49,824 nucleotides of DNA from JAHIJO01 sp964486075 (GTDB lineage Bacteria; Verrucomicrobiota; Kiritimatiellia; JAAZAB01): positions 1-49,824 of the forward strand of contig CAZALU010000015.1 of assembly GCA_964486075.1 (NCBI GenBank), read 5' to 3'. Positions 25,197 through 32,947 of the stretch are shown piece after piece. Position 1 is the first letter of the stretch. The number at the start of each line of letters is the position of its first letter. A program made the translations under genes and the position numbers. The notes beneath the pieces were generated by a model. The model saw only the letters and a list, made by a program, of their open reading frames with translations, was not told the DNA's origin and made no database searches.

Positions 25197-26308
25197 ACCT
25201 GTTCCCGGAATCGATCGTTGTTCCCGAACTCACGCTGAGCGGTACGGGTGTAGTTCTGCGCCTGCTGCCGGAGTGCGCCCGGTTTGGAATGCGCGGCCTG
25301 ATTGTCCATGGGCGATCACTGAAAAAGCACGGCGTCTTAGCCCGCATTCTTCAATCCACGCCCGCCGGTTGCCACGTCGAGTTATGGGAACATGCCGGCG
25401 GGGAGCCGACACTGGAAGATTTGGAAAAGCTCCGCACGGCTGCCAGAGAACATAACGTGGCCTGGGTGGCGGGAGTCGGCGGCGGCAGCGTCCTGGACCT
25501 GGCCAAGGCCTGCGCCGGATTATATCACGCCGCACAGGCGGCCGGCGTCTACCATGATGGCGCTCTGATCGAGGCGCCGGGAATCCCCTTTATCGCGGCG
25601 CCCAGTACCGCTGGAACCGGTTCGGAAGCCACACTTAATTCTGTGTTGACGAATACGGTGACCAGCGTAAAAAAATCCATCCGCGACCAGAGGCTGGTCG
25701 CCAGGTTGGTCCTGCTTGACCCCGACCTCTTGGTGCAATGCCCGAAGTTGGTCAGCGCCCACGCCGGCATGGATGCGTTGACGCAAGCATTGGAAGCGTA
25801 TATCAGCCGCTATGCGACCTGGATGAGTGATGCTTTGGCCTTGAAAGGCGTGGAATTGATCGCTGCTAACCTGGCAGCGGCCTATCACGGCGGTTCGACG
25901 GAGCAACGGCAGCAACTGTTGCAGGGCAGTTATCTGGGTGGGTTGGGCTTTTCGATGGCGCGCTTGGGCGTGGTCCATGGCCTGGCGCATCCGTTAGGTG
26001 TGCGCTATCAGGTCCCGCACGGTTTGGTCTGCGGGGTGTGCCTGCCATTTGCCGTCGAGTTGAACCGCGAGGCGATGGCCGCAAAGTATGACGAACTCAG
26101 CCGGGCGGTCGGCGCCGATTTGCTCGAATGGATTCGTCGGATGCTTGATCGCATGGGCCTGGCCTCGCCCTTCAAAGGCCAAGCCATAATCGAGAAGGAT
26201 AAAATCATCGAGGAAACCCTGTCGGCATGGTCAACGCAGGCCAATCCCAGACCGATTACGGCACCGGATGTGGCATGGCTGCTGGACCGGTTGTTCCGTT
26301 CATCGTGA
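25193..26308 (+). CDS. Iron-containing alcohol dehydrogenase family protein
   Basis: The 371-residue protein belongs to the group III Fe-ADH family (NAD(P)-linked alcohol/aldehyde conversion). GVGGGSVLDLAKA binds NAD. PSTAGTGSEAT and AGMDALTQALEAYIS follow, and metal ligands are expected at Asp194, position 198, His262 (VVHGLAHPLG) and His276 (QVPHGLVC). Position 198 is Gln where FucO-type enzymes have His. Some family members tolerate this, so zinc or another metal, or altered activity, is possible. ATG overlaps the cupin stop, indicating a two-gene operon. The substrate is unknown; fused regulation with a cupin suggests a sugar- or acid-derived alcohol. Confidence 0.87.
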   Translation: MNLFPESIVVPELTLSGTGVVLRLLPECARFGMRGLIVHGRSLKKHGVLARILQSTPAGCHVELWEHAGGEPTLEDLEKLRTAAREHNVAWVAGVGGGSVLDLAKACAGLYHAAQAAGVYHDGALIEAPGIPFIAAPSTAGTGSEATLNSVLTNTVTSVKKSIRDQRLVARLVLLDPDLLVQCPKLVSAHAGMDALTQALEAYISRYATWMSDALALKGVELIAANLAAAYHGGSTEQRQQLLQGSYLGGLGFSMARLGVVHGLAHPLGVRYQVPHGLVCGVCLPFAVELNREAMAAKYDELSRAVGADLLEWIRRMLDRMGLASPFKGQAIIEKDKIIEETLSAWSTQANPRPITAPDVAWLLDRLFRSS

Positions 26309-26469
26309 TTTTGCCAATGCAGGGCTGTACCCGCAACCCAATTTTGACGTGTATCCCGGCTGTGTGATCGAATTCGATTTCGATTGCTTTTTTGGCTACA
26401 GCATATCGGATCTACGGTCGCTCAAGGAGAAGCGACGCTATGCGCAGTATGAAGGAGCGCATTTCAAAA

Positions 26470-26961
26470 TCACATACCGCGACTTTGGATCAGGCGGGTC
26501 AGTTCCTGCTGGAAGGCTTGGATATCTTCTTCGCTGGGTTTGTAGCCCTTGCGGTTGACATTCAAGCCGAGGCGGCCCAGTTGGTCCAAGGACCAGGCGG
26601 CGCTGACACCGTCGCTAAAGCGGACCGTGCCGCTGACCAGGGCGCCGGGTTTCAAGACCCGGTCGATTTCCACGGAGACTCCTCCGGCCGGCGGGGGTTC
26701 GCCGCCCAAATCTTTGGCCTCGTCCATTGGCGCTGCTTCTGTGCCCGGTGTCTTGCTTAAGTTCATATCCTTGGCGGGCTGCGTTGGCGTTTTATCCTGC
26801 AGCTCGATTCCAAAGTCGAGAATCAAGAAACGCACATCCATATAGGTTAATGTCAGGTTGCATTCTTCGCGCAGTCGTTTCTGGATTTCGGATAAGCCAC
26901 AGCCTTCCGCCACCCACTGCTTTACTTTTGTTATTTGATCATCGGTTAGTTGCATGGCCAT
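26470..26961 (-). CDS. Conserved hypothetical protein (two-domain, soluble)
   Basis: I cannot name a function. The 163-residue product has an N-terminal helical part with a helix-turn-helix feel (LTDDQITKVKQWVAEGCGLSEIQKRLREE, then TYMDVRFLILDFGIEL). I recall similar small proteins in Verrucomicrobia. After a linker rich in Pro and Lys comes a strand-rich C-terminal part (VLKPGALVSGTVRFSDGVSAAWSLDQLGRLGL). There is no signal peptide or membrane helix. ATG 26961 is chosen as start over 26982 and 26955. It stands alone, with its promoter presumably in the 700-base gap towards rnr. Confidence 0.7.
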   Translation of the reverse strand: MAMQLTDDQITKVKQWVAEGCGLSEIQKRLREECNLTLTYMDVRFLILDFGIELQDKTPTQPAKDMNLSKTPGTEAAPMDEAKDLGGEPPPAGGVSVEIDRVLKPGALVSGTVRFSDGVSAAWSLDQLGRLGLNVNRKGYKPSEEDIQAFQQELTRLIQSRGM

Positions 26962-27102
26962 ATTTATTCCAAATCCATTCAAGGTTGGTAATTGTAGCTA
27001 TGTCTTTGTGCGAGAGTATATCTGATCTGGGATGGTTGGTCAATAGGTGTCTGCTGCAATTCAGCAACTCGTATTATGGCACGACCGGGCGGGATCTCTT
27101 TG

Positions 27103-27161
27103 TAGACGCGGTGCTCTCGCCGCGTGTTTGGCCGGAAAACACGGCGATGGCGCCGCGTCTA
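27103..27161. repeat. Long imperfect hairpin
   Basis: TAGACGCGG at 27103-27111 pairs with CCGCGTCTA at 27153-27161, continuing inwards as CTCGCCGCGTGTTT against AAAACACGGCGATG around GGCCGG. The left edge of repeat R1 copy B begins at its last bases. Confidence 0.7.
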
Positions 27162-27329
27162 TAGATGTTCAGGGATTTAACTTCAGAGGATCAAGGAACC
27201 CACCCCTCAGCCCCTCCATGGAGGGGATAAGATTTTGCAACCAAACCAGTTTCCCTCCTTGGAGGGGCCAGGGGTGGGTTCCCTTAGAACTTCGTCTCGC
27301 ATTGTTACGTTATTTATCTGAAACACTAT
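27159..27329 (+). repeat. Dispersed palindromic repeat R1, copy B
   Basis: This is the most regular copy, about 171 bp. It starts CTATAGATGTTCAGG and ends CTGAAACACTAT. A perfect 13-bp outer inverted repeat, GGAACCCACCCCT (27195-27207) and AGGGGTGGGTTCC (27270-27282), encloses a perfect 16-bp palindrome (27211-27226, CCCCTCCATGGAGGGG) and a second stem CCCTCC-TT-GGAGGG (27253-27266). It is immediately followed by a group II intron tail. Confidence 0.9.
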
Positions 27330-27363
27330 CGTGCCGGTCTTGACGAAAAAACAGTCAACTGGA

Positions 27364-27434
27364 GAGCCTGGTGCGTGAAATACGCCTGTCCGGTTCGGAG
27401 GGAGGGGTAGCCGAAAAGCTATTCCTACCCCTAT
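27364..27434 (+). mobile_element. Group II intron 3' end (domains V and VI), remnant
   Basis: GAGCC at 27364-27368 pairs with GGTTC at 27392-27396 to form a domain V stem. It has the catalytic AGC, a GG/CC continuation and an upper GCGT-GAAAT-ACGC hairpin. CGGTTCGGAGGGAGGGG follows as in bacterial introns. Domain VI is the stem GGGGTAG/CTACCCC, and the intron would end at CTAT (27431-27434), matching the 3' AY rule. No reverse transcriptase gene or domains I-IV are seen upstream. Confidence 0.75.
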
Positions 27435-27673
27435 CGAAGAGGTCCGCCCGGTCGTTCCATAATGAGAACCGCAGGGTGCGCTCGTGCCATATTGACTCAT
27501 TGTTTAGCGCATGCTAGAATTTAAGCTTATTGGATGAGATTCGACAGGGCCGTTGCTTGGATGTCAAACTGCGCAAGACATTTCAAGGTCAGCGCGGTCC
27601 TGCCTTTAAAAAAGAATGGGATTGCGCGCCTGCGTCGTAGAATCAAACCTCAACCATCAGTTGATCAATTCTT
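27435..27673. other. Upstream region of rnr
   Basis: These 240 bases hold no gene that I can support. They run from the 3' exon side of the intron remnant to the rnr start. No clear promoter was picked, although the stretch 27490-27535 is AT-rich. Confidence 0.4.
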
Positions 27674-29932
27674 ATGAATATGTTAAAAAAATTTACCGAT
27701 CAGTTTCACGACCAGATCCTGCAGGCGCTCCAGAAATCGTCGCAACAACCGCTCAAAGAGGCGCAGGTCGCCGAAAAACTCGGATTGCGTGGCGGCGGCC
27801 GCAAGCGCCTGCGTTTGCTCTTAAACGACATGGTCAGGGAAGGCGCTATCGTCCGCTTGCGTCATGATTTCTATTCACTGGGCGAGCCGGCTAACCTACT
27901 CACCGGCAGGATGGGTGTTCTGCGCTCCGGGGACGGGTTCGTTTCGCCATTGGACGGCTCGGCGGATTTATTCGTTTCCCGGGAGAACCTGGGCACGGCC
28001 TTGCCGCGCGACCGTGTGGTCGTGCGGCTCGATCCGGGCCAGACGGCACCTGTGCCGGGCCTGCGGCGCACGGGCAAGGTCATCAAGATACTGGAACGTT
28101 CTAGAAAGGCTTTGACCGGCACCTTGAAAGCCACTCAGAAATTCTTTTATGTGGTGCCCATTGACCCGGTCTATACCCAGAATTTCTATGTGCCGGATTC
28201 CAAGGGCGGCAAGGTCGGCGATCGGGTTGTGATCCAGTTTACGGAATGGCAGAATCGCCACGTCAACCCGGAAGCCGAGGTCATCGAGATCATCGGCCCA
28301 GCCTCCAATCCCTCGCTCGACACACTGGCCATCATCCGGCATTACGGATTGCCACAGGCCTTTCCGCCGGCGGTGATCCGGGAAGCAGAAGCATCGCCCG
28401 AATTGATGGAAGGGCCGGGCGCAGGGCGACGCGATTTTCGGGACAAGTTCATCTTCACGATCGATCCGGTCACGGCCCGTGATTTCGATGACGCCCTCTC
28501 GCTGACCACTGATGCCCGGGGCCGACGCGTGCTGGGCGTGCATATTGCCGATGTGTCCCATTTCGTGCGGACGGGCACCGCGCTTGACGCCGAGGCGCGC
28601 CAGCGGGGCAATAGCGTATACCTGCCTGAAGTGGTGATCCCGATGCTCCCGGAACAATTGTCCAATGGTCTGTGCAGTCTGAGGCCGCACGAGGATCGGC
28701 TGGCTTTTTCGGCGCTGATAACCTTTGACGAACAGGGCGCACCGGTGCAGTCCGAGTTTTGCCGAAGCGTGATTCGTTCCCGCCTGCGCTTAACCTATGA
28801 GCAGGCCCTGGCGGCGTTGGAAAAGAACGCGAAGGACGGCTTTCCCGAAGCCGGCATTGACCTTGAAGCCATGACGACAATCCGGCGTATTCACGAGCTG
28901 GCCCAGCAGATACGCGCCCGACGCTTTGCCCAGTTTGCGTTGGATCTGGATATCCCGGAATACGAGGTGGTCATGGGGGCGGACGGCATGATCGCGGATA
29001 TCCGGCAAAATATGAACGATGTTTCGCATCAGCTCATCGAGGAGTGCATGGTGGCTGCGAACGAAGCGGTGGACCGCGAACTGAGCAACCGCGGTTACGC
29101 GCTCCTGCACCGGGTGCATGAGCCGCCGGCGCCGCATAAAATGGAAATGCTGACCGCCCAGCTGGCGGACATGGGCTTTCGGCCCGGCGATCTTTCAAAA
29201 CGCAAGGCTATGACTGCGTTCCTGAAATCGGTGCGCGGCAGTCCGTTGGAATATGACGTTAAATTGGCGGTGCTGAAAAGCATGAAACGGGCCGTGTACT
29301 CACCGGAAGCTCTGGGCCATTTCGGTTTGGCTAAGACCTATTATGCCCATTTCACCTCGCCAATCCGACGCTACCCGGATCTGGCGGCGCACCGTATCCT
29401 GGCCGCGCAGTTGACCCGCAAGCAAAATCCCTATGGGGCCGCGGACTTGAAAATGCTGGGCGCCCATTGCTCGGAGACCGAGCAGACGGCGGACGTTGCC
29501 GAGAAAGCGCTGATCGAAATCAAAAAATACAGGTTCCTTGAACAGCAGCTGAAGTTAAAGAAGCCGCAGACCTATGACGCCATCGTGGTGCGGGTCAAAA
29601 ACTTCGGCATGTTCGTGGAACTCACCCGCCTGCAAATACAGGGGCTGGTCCACGTCTCCAGCATGTCGCGGGGATTTGTCCGCTATGACCAACTGAAGGA
29701 GACCCTGCGTGATGGCAACGTCAGCTATGCCTTCGGAACCCGGGTTAAAGTTATGGTGACCCGCGTGGACTTCGACAAGCGCCAGATCGACTTTGTTCTT
29801 ACGGATCGGAAACCGGCTTCTGCGGGTCTATCCGTGAAACAACGTCCGGATCGTCAGGGCGGGCGGAAGCATACACGTCGGCAACCTGGCCCCGGGCAGC
29901 ACGGCAATTGGAAAAAGCACCGCCGCCCTTAA
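27674..29932 (+). CDS. rnr: Ribonuclease R (RNB family 3'-5' exoribonuclease)
   Basis: The 752-residue enzyme degrades structured RNA processively from the 3' end. Domain order is typical. An N-terminal winged helix (about 1-70, AQVAEKLGLRGGGRKRLRLLL) is followed by cold-shock OB domains (about 75-215, with DRVVVRL and GDRVVIQF). The RNB catalytic domain (about 245-575) has TIDPVTARDFDDALSL supplying the magnesium aspartates, then HIADVSHFV and NGLCSLRPHEDRLAFSAL. A C-terminal S1 domain (about 630-715, NFGMFVELTRLQIQGLVHVS) and a very basic 30-residue tail rich in Arg, Lys and His complete it. The first ATG is used. It may be cotranscribed with the next gene 16 bases later. Confidence 0.95.
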   Translation: MNMLKKFTDQFHDQILQALQKSSQQPLKEAQVAEKLGLRGGGRKRLRLLLNDMVREGAIVRLRHDFYSLGEPANLLTGRMGVLRSGDGFVSPLDGSADLFVSRENLGTALPRDRVVVRLDPGQTAPVPGLRRTGKVIKILERSRKALTGTLKATQKFFYVVPIDPVYTQNFYVPDSKGGKVGDRVVIQFTEWQNRHVNPEAEVIEIIGPASNPSLDTLAIIRHYGLPQAFPPAVIREAEASPELMEGPGAGRRDFRDKFIFTIDPVTARDFDDALSLTTDARGRRVLGVHIADVSHFVRTGTALDAEARQRGNSVYLPEVVIPMLPEQLSNGLCSLRPHEDRLAFSALITFDEQGAPVQSEFCRSVIRSRLRLTYEQALAALEKNAKDGFPEAGIDLEAMTTIRRIHELAQQIRARRFAQFALDLDIPEYEVVMGADGMIADIRQNMNDVSHQLIEECMVAANEAVDRELSNRGYALLHRVHEPPAPHKMEMLTAQLADMGFRPGDLSKRKAMTAFLKSVRGSPLEYDVKLAVLKSMKRAVYSPEALGHFGLAKTYYAHFTSPIRRYPDLAAHRILAAQLTRKQNPYGAADLKMLGAHCSETEQTADVAEKALIEIKKYRFLEQQLKLKKPQTYDAIVVRVKNFGMFVELTRLQIQGLVHVSSMSRGFVRYDQLKETLRDGNVSYAFGTRVKVMVTRVDFDKRQIDFVLTDRKPASAGLSVKQRPDRQGGRKHTRRQPGPGQHGNWKKHRRP

Positions 29933-29948
29933 TTGTTCTGGCCTTAAA

Positions 29949-30770
29949 ATGAAGAAGCTTACACCCTTTGATCTTCTGCTTGGCTTATGGGTGATCGGGT
30001 TCGTCATACCCGTTTACCAGGCCAGCTTCGCTCAAACCGTGATCACGCGGTCGGGTGAGGTGGGTGCCTTGAAAACTCAAAATACAGCCGGCAAGGTGGT
30101 GCTTTCCGTGGCAGGGATTGGTGGCGTTGATGCCATAAAAATGGATGAATTGGGAAAGGTTGAGAAGATAACCAATAAACGTGGTTTGACAAATAAGCCG
30201 GTGGCTGCGGCGCGCATAGTGCCGCCTCGCGTTCTGTATCCGCTAACAATCCGCAATATCGCGATCGGCATGGCGCGGGATCTCTATGCTCAAAAAATTC
30301 AGCAAACATATTTTGCGGAGGCATTTCAGGAAGGCTTCAAATCTGTCCTGACGGCGCCGCATGCGTTAGTCCAAATGGGGGCTGGACAATCCAACGACCC
30401 AACTGCGATGGGCTTTGCCGCCGGTCGCAATATGGCTGTCTCCAACTCGGCCAGCCTGGGAATTACCCTTCAGGACTACGGCTATGTTTATACCAACGTC
30501 GTAGGTCACGTATTCCTGGGGGTTGAACAACGCGTATTCCGGTCGCTGGGAAGCACAGAGATCTGGTGGCTTGCGCAAAATCCCGAGTTGAGCCGCGCTT
30601 ACGCGGCCCTGGTGCGCCGGCCCGGCTCTGCTCCGCTGCAGCGCAATACTGTTATCGTCACGGTATTCGGATACCTGAGCCCAACGCGGATGGCTGAGGA
30701 CGGGAATTTTGGAGGATGTCCTCGGGAGTTGGTGATAGATAAAATTATAGAGATTAAAATGGACGAATAG
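29949..30770 (+). CDS. Predicted secreted protein of unknown function
   Basis: I do not recognise this 273-residue protein. It begins with a signal peptide (about residues 1-29, LLLGLWVIGFVIPVYQASFAQ). A short strand-rich segment follows (VITRSGEVGALKTQNTAGKVVLSVAGIGGVDAIKMDELGKV). The rest is mixed, with IWWLAQNPELSRAYAAL and NTVIVTVFGYLSPTRMAE. It has three consecutive features of a periplasmic or outer-membrane protein: signal peptide, no further membrane helix and few cysteines. It starts 16 bases after rnr on the same strand, so it may share that message, without an obvious functional link. Confidence 0.6.
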   Translation: MKKLTPFDLLLGLWVIGFVIPVYQASFAQTVITRSGEVGALKTQNTAGKVVLSVAGIGGVDAIKMDELGKVEKITNKRGLTNKPVAAARIVPPRVLYPLTIRNIAIGMARDLYAQKIQQTYFAEAFQEGFKSVLTAPHALVQMGAGQSNDPTAMGFAAGRNMAVSNSASLGITLQDYGYVYTNVVGHVFLGVEQRVFRSLGSTEIWWLAQNPELSRAYAALVRRPGSAPLQRNTVIVTVFGYLSPTRMAEDGNFGGCPRELVIDKIIEIKMDE

Positions 30771-30869
30771 CGGTCTTAGCCTGATCTGTTATTCTGCCAC
30801 CAAGACGCAAGGCTCAAAGAATTCAATCGCATAATCCAAGCTGAACCTAATCGTTTTAGTGGAGATCGT

Positions 30870-31928
30870 ATGCAAAAATATAGTGTGCCGCAAATCGGAT
30901 TGACGATCATGGTGATGGCGTTGATTGGTGCGGCGTCGCTGCGAGCGCAGGAAATGGCACCGCTTAATCCGGTTTTTGTTACATACCAGGAGCGCTAGCG
31001 CGTCCAGGCATTGCCCGGTGGCGCGGCTGAAGACCGGGCGTTGGGATGTATCCCTCCGCCCTGTAAGTCGCTGTCCACAGCCGTGGCTTTGCCCTTGGCC
31101 AAGGCACAGGTCCTGCCGGCCAGTTATGATTTGCGTGATTACGGCAAGCTGACCCCCGTCGATGACCAGGGCAATTATGGCAATTGATGGGCATTCGCCA
31201 TCTTTGGCTCAATGGAATCCTGTCTGTTACCCGCCGCAACATGGGATTTTTCGGAAAACAATTTGGCCAATTTACACGGTTTCGATTCGAGTTATGGAGC
31301 GGGTCGCAATTCTTTCATGTCCCTGGCCTACCTCGCGCGCTGGAGCGGGCCGGTCAACGAGGCCGATGACCCGCACTCCAATGGGGCCAACAGTCCCGCG
31401 GGGCTGAAGGTGCGCAAGCATGTCCAAACCGCGCAGTGGATTCCTGATCGCAGCGGGCCGGCGGATAACACCCGCCTTAAGCAGGCGATCATGGCACATG
31501 GCGGATTGTATTCTACGTTTTTCTGGGGCAACAACTATTATAACAGCGCCAATGCCGCTTACCGGCCGTTGGCGGGTTTCTTCGATGATGATTGGAAAGC
31601 GGATCCGACTATTTACAACAGCACCTTGGGTCGCTGGTATATTGCGCTATCGACCAGAAACCATTATTGGGCTTATCTGGATTGGTATATGGGTTCGTCG
31701 TGTTTGCCGGTCTGCGCTGATTTTGATGGCGACGGATATGCTGATCCTGCGTTCTACAGCCCGAGCTCGCATAATTGGTATATCCTGCTATCATTTTTCT
31801 TTGAATTCTTCGCTGGTCGGGTTTATAGTGCATCCTTTATTTGTTGCCTGATTCCCGGCGTAAGTGCGCTGAGGTTCGCTGTCTCAGTAGAACACTTTTG
31901 TTTAACCGGTCCCGGAACCGCCCCATGA
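30870..31928 (+). pseudogene. Broken papain-like (C1) peptidase fused to FG-GAP/VCBS-type repeats
   Basis: One frame runs from ATG 30870 to 31928 and is cut by TAG at 30996-30998 and TGA at 31185-31187. It encodes a signal peptide (VPQIGLTIMVMALIGAASLRAQ), a linker, then LPASYDLRDYGKLTPVDDQG and NYGN-stop-WAFA, where C1 peptidases have the catalytic Cys; the TGA replaces that codon. WDFSENNLANLHGFD and AYLARWSGPVNEADDPH follow, as in peptidases of this group. The His/Asn half is missing. After LAGFF the sequence switches to repeats DDDWKADPTIYNSTLGRWYI and DFDGDGYADPAFYSP, of FG-GAP type. Two stops plus the loss of catalytic residues argue for a pseudogene. The final hydrophobic tail may be non-native. 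Confidence 0.8.
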
Positions 31929-32947
31929 TCATAACAACTCGAGCATATCCCCGGGCCGGACTGGTGGGCAATCCGTCCGATGGTTATTACGGAAAAACCA
32001 TTGCTTTCGTGTTCACCAACTTCCACTGTGAGGTGGTGTTGTACGAAACACCGGAGCTGGAAATCCTGTCCCATACTCGCGACCAGTCGCGTTTTAAGGA
32101 TTTGAAAACACTGGTAGAGGATGTGCGCCTGTTCGGTTATTATGGAGGCGTTCGCCTGCTCAAGGCCACGATCAAGCGCTTTTGCGATTATTGCAGGGAA
32201 CAGGATCTGCCGTTGGATAGCCGACAGTTCACGCTCAGTTACCGAACCGATATTCCAACGCGGGTGGGGTTGGCCGGTTCCAGCGCCATTATCACCGCCT
32301 GCCTGCGCGCCTTAATGCGGTTTTACGGTGTCAATATTTCCCGACCCCAGCAGGCCAACCTTATTCTTTCGGTGGAAAAAAATGAGTTGGGTATTTGCGC
32401 CGGTCTACAGGATCGGGTGGCTCAGGTCTATGAGGGCCTGGTGTATATGGATTTCAATAAATCGATTATGGAGCAGCAAGGGCATGGTCGGTACGAGCCG
32501 CTTGACCCCGGCCTTTTGCCGCCACTTTATATCGCCTATCACGATGATCTTTCCGAGGGGTCCGAGGTGTTCCATAATGATATCCGCGGGCGTTTTGAGC
32601 GGGGCGATCCGGTGATTGTTGATGCCGTAAAATTATGGGCTAATCTTACGGAACAGGTCCGAGCCTGCCTCCTGAACGGCGAGTGCGAAAAAACTGGTCA
32701 TTTGTTGAACTATAATTTTGACATGCGGCGTAAAATCTATAATATCAGTCCTGGAAATGTCCTGATTGTAGAGACCGCGCGCGCTGTGGGCGCCAGCGCC
32801 AAGTTCTCCGGTTCCGGTGGCGCGATCGTCGGCACTTACACCGACGAGGCCATGTACGAGCGTTTGGTTAAGGCGCTGGAAGCCATCCAGGCCAAGGTGT
32901 TTAAGCCAATCATTAAGCTGCCTGAAAAGGAGCATTATGATCCGTAA
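31925..32947 (+). CDS. GHMP kinase, glucuronokinase-like
   Basis: GHMP kinases phosphorylate small sugars or alcohols with ATP. The 340 residues start RAYPRAGLVGNPSDGYYGKT. Motif 2 is PTRVGLAGSSAIITA, the substrate region includes LGICAGLQDRVAQVYEGLVY, and motif 3 is AKFSGSGGAIVGT. From memory, the RAY-GLxGNPSD start, FGYYGGVRLL and GLQDRVAQVY-GLVYMDF align best with plant glucuronokinase, which makes glucuronate-1-phosphate; heptose or other sugar kinases are less similar. The stop overlaps galU by 11 bases, which fits a pathway sugar to sugar-1-P to UDP-sugar. ATG 31925 is chosen because it sits at the conserved N-terminus; its ribosome binding site is weak. Confidence 0.75.
   Translation: MIITTRAYPRAGLVGNPSDGYYGKTIAFVFTNFHCEVVLYETPELEILSHTRDQSRFKDLKTLVEDVRLFGYYGGVRLLKATIKRFCDYCREQDLPLDSRQFTLSYRTDIPTRVGLAGSSAIITACLRALMRFYGVNISRPQQANLILSVEKNELGICAGLQDRVAQVYEGLVYMDFNKSIMEQQGHGRYEPLDPGLLPPLYIAYHDDLSEGSEVFHNDIRGRFERGDPVIVDAVKLWANLTEQVRACLLNGECEKTGHLLNYNFDMRRKIYNISPGNVLIVETARAVGASAKFSGSGGAIVGTYTDEAMYERLVKALEAIQAKVFKPIIKLPEKEHYDP

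Noticed and set aside
31185..31187. Genome-wide recoding of TGA or TAG
   Set aside because: The cupin, pssA and several other genes end with TGA, overlapping the next start. The amber and opal stops inside frames occur only in genes with other signs of decay.
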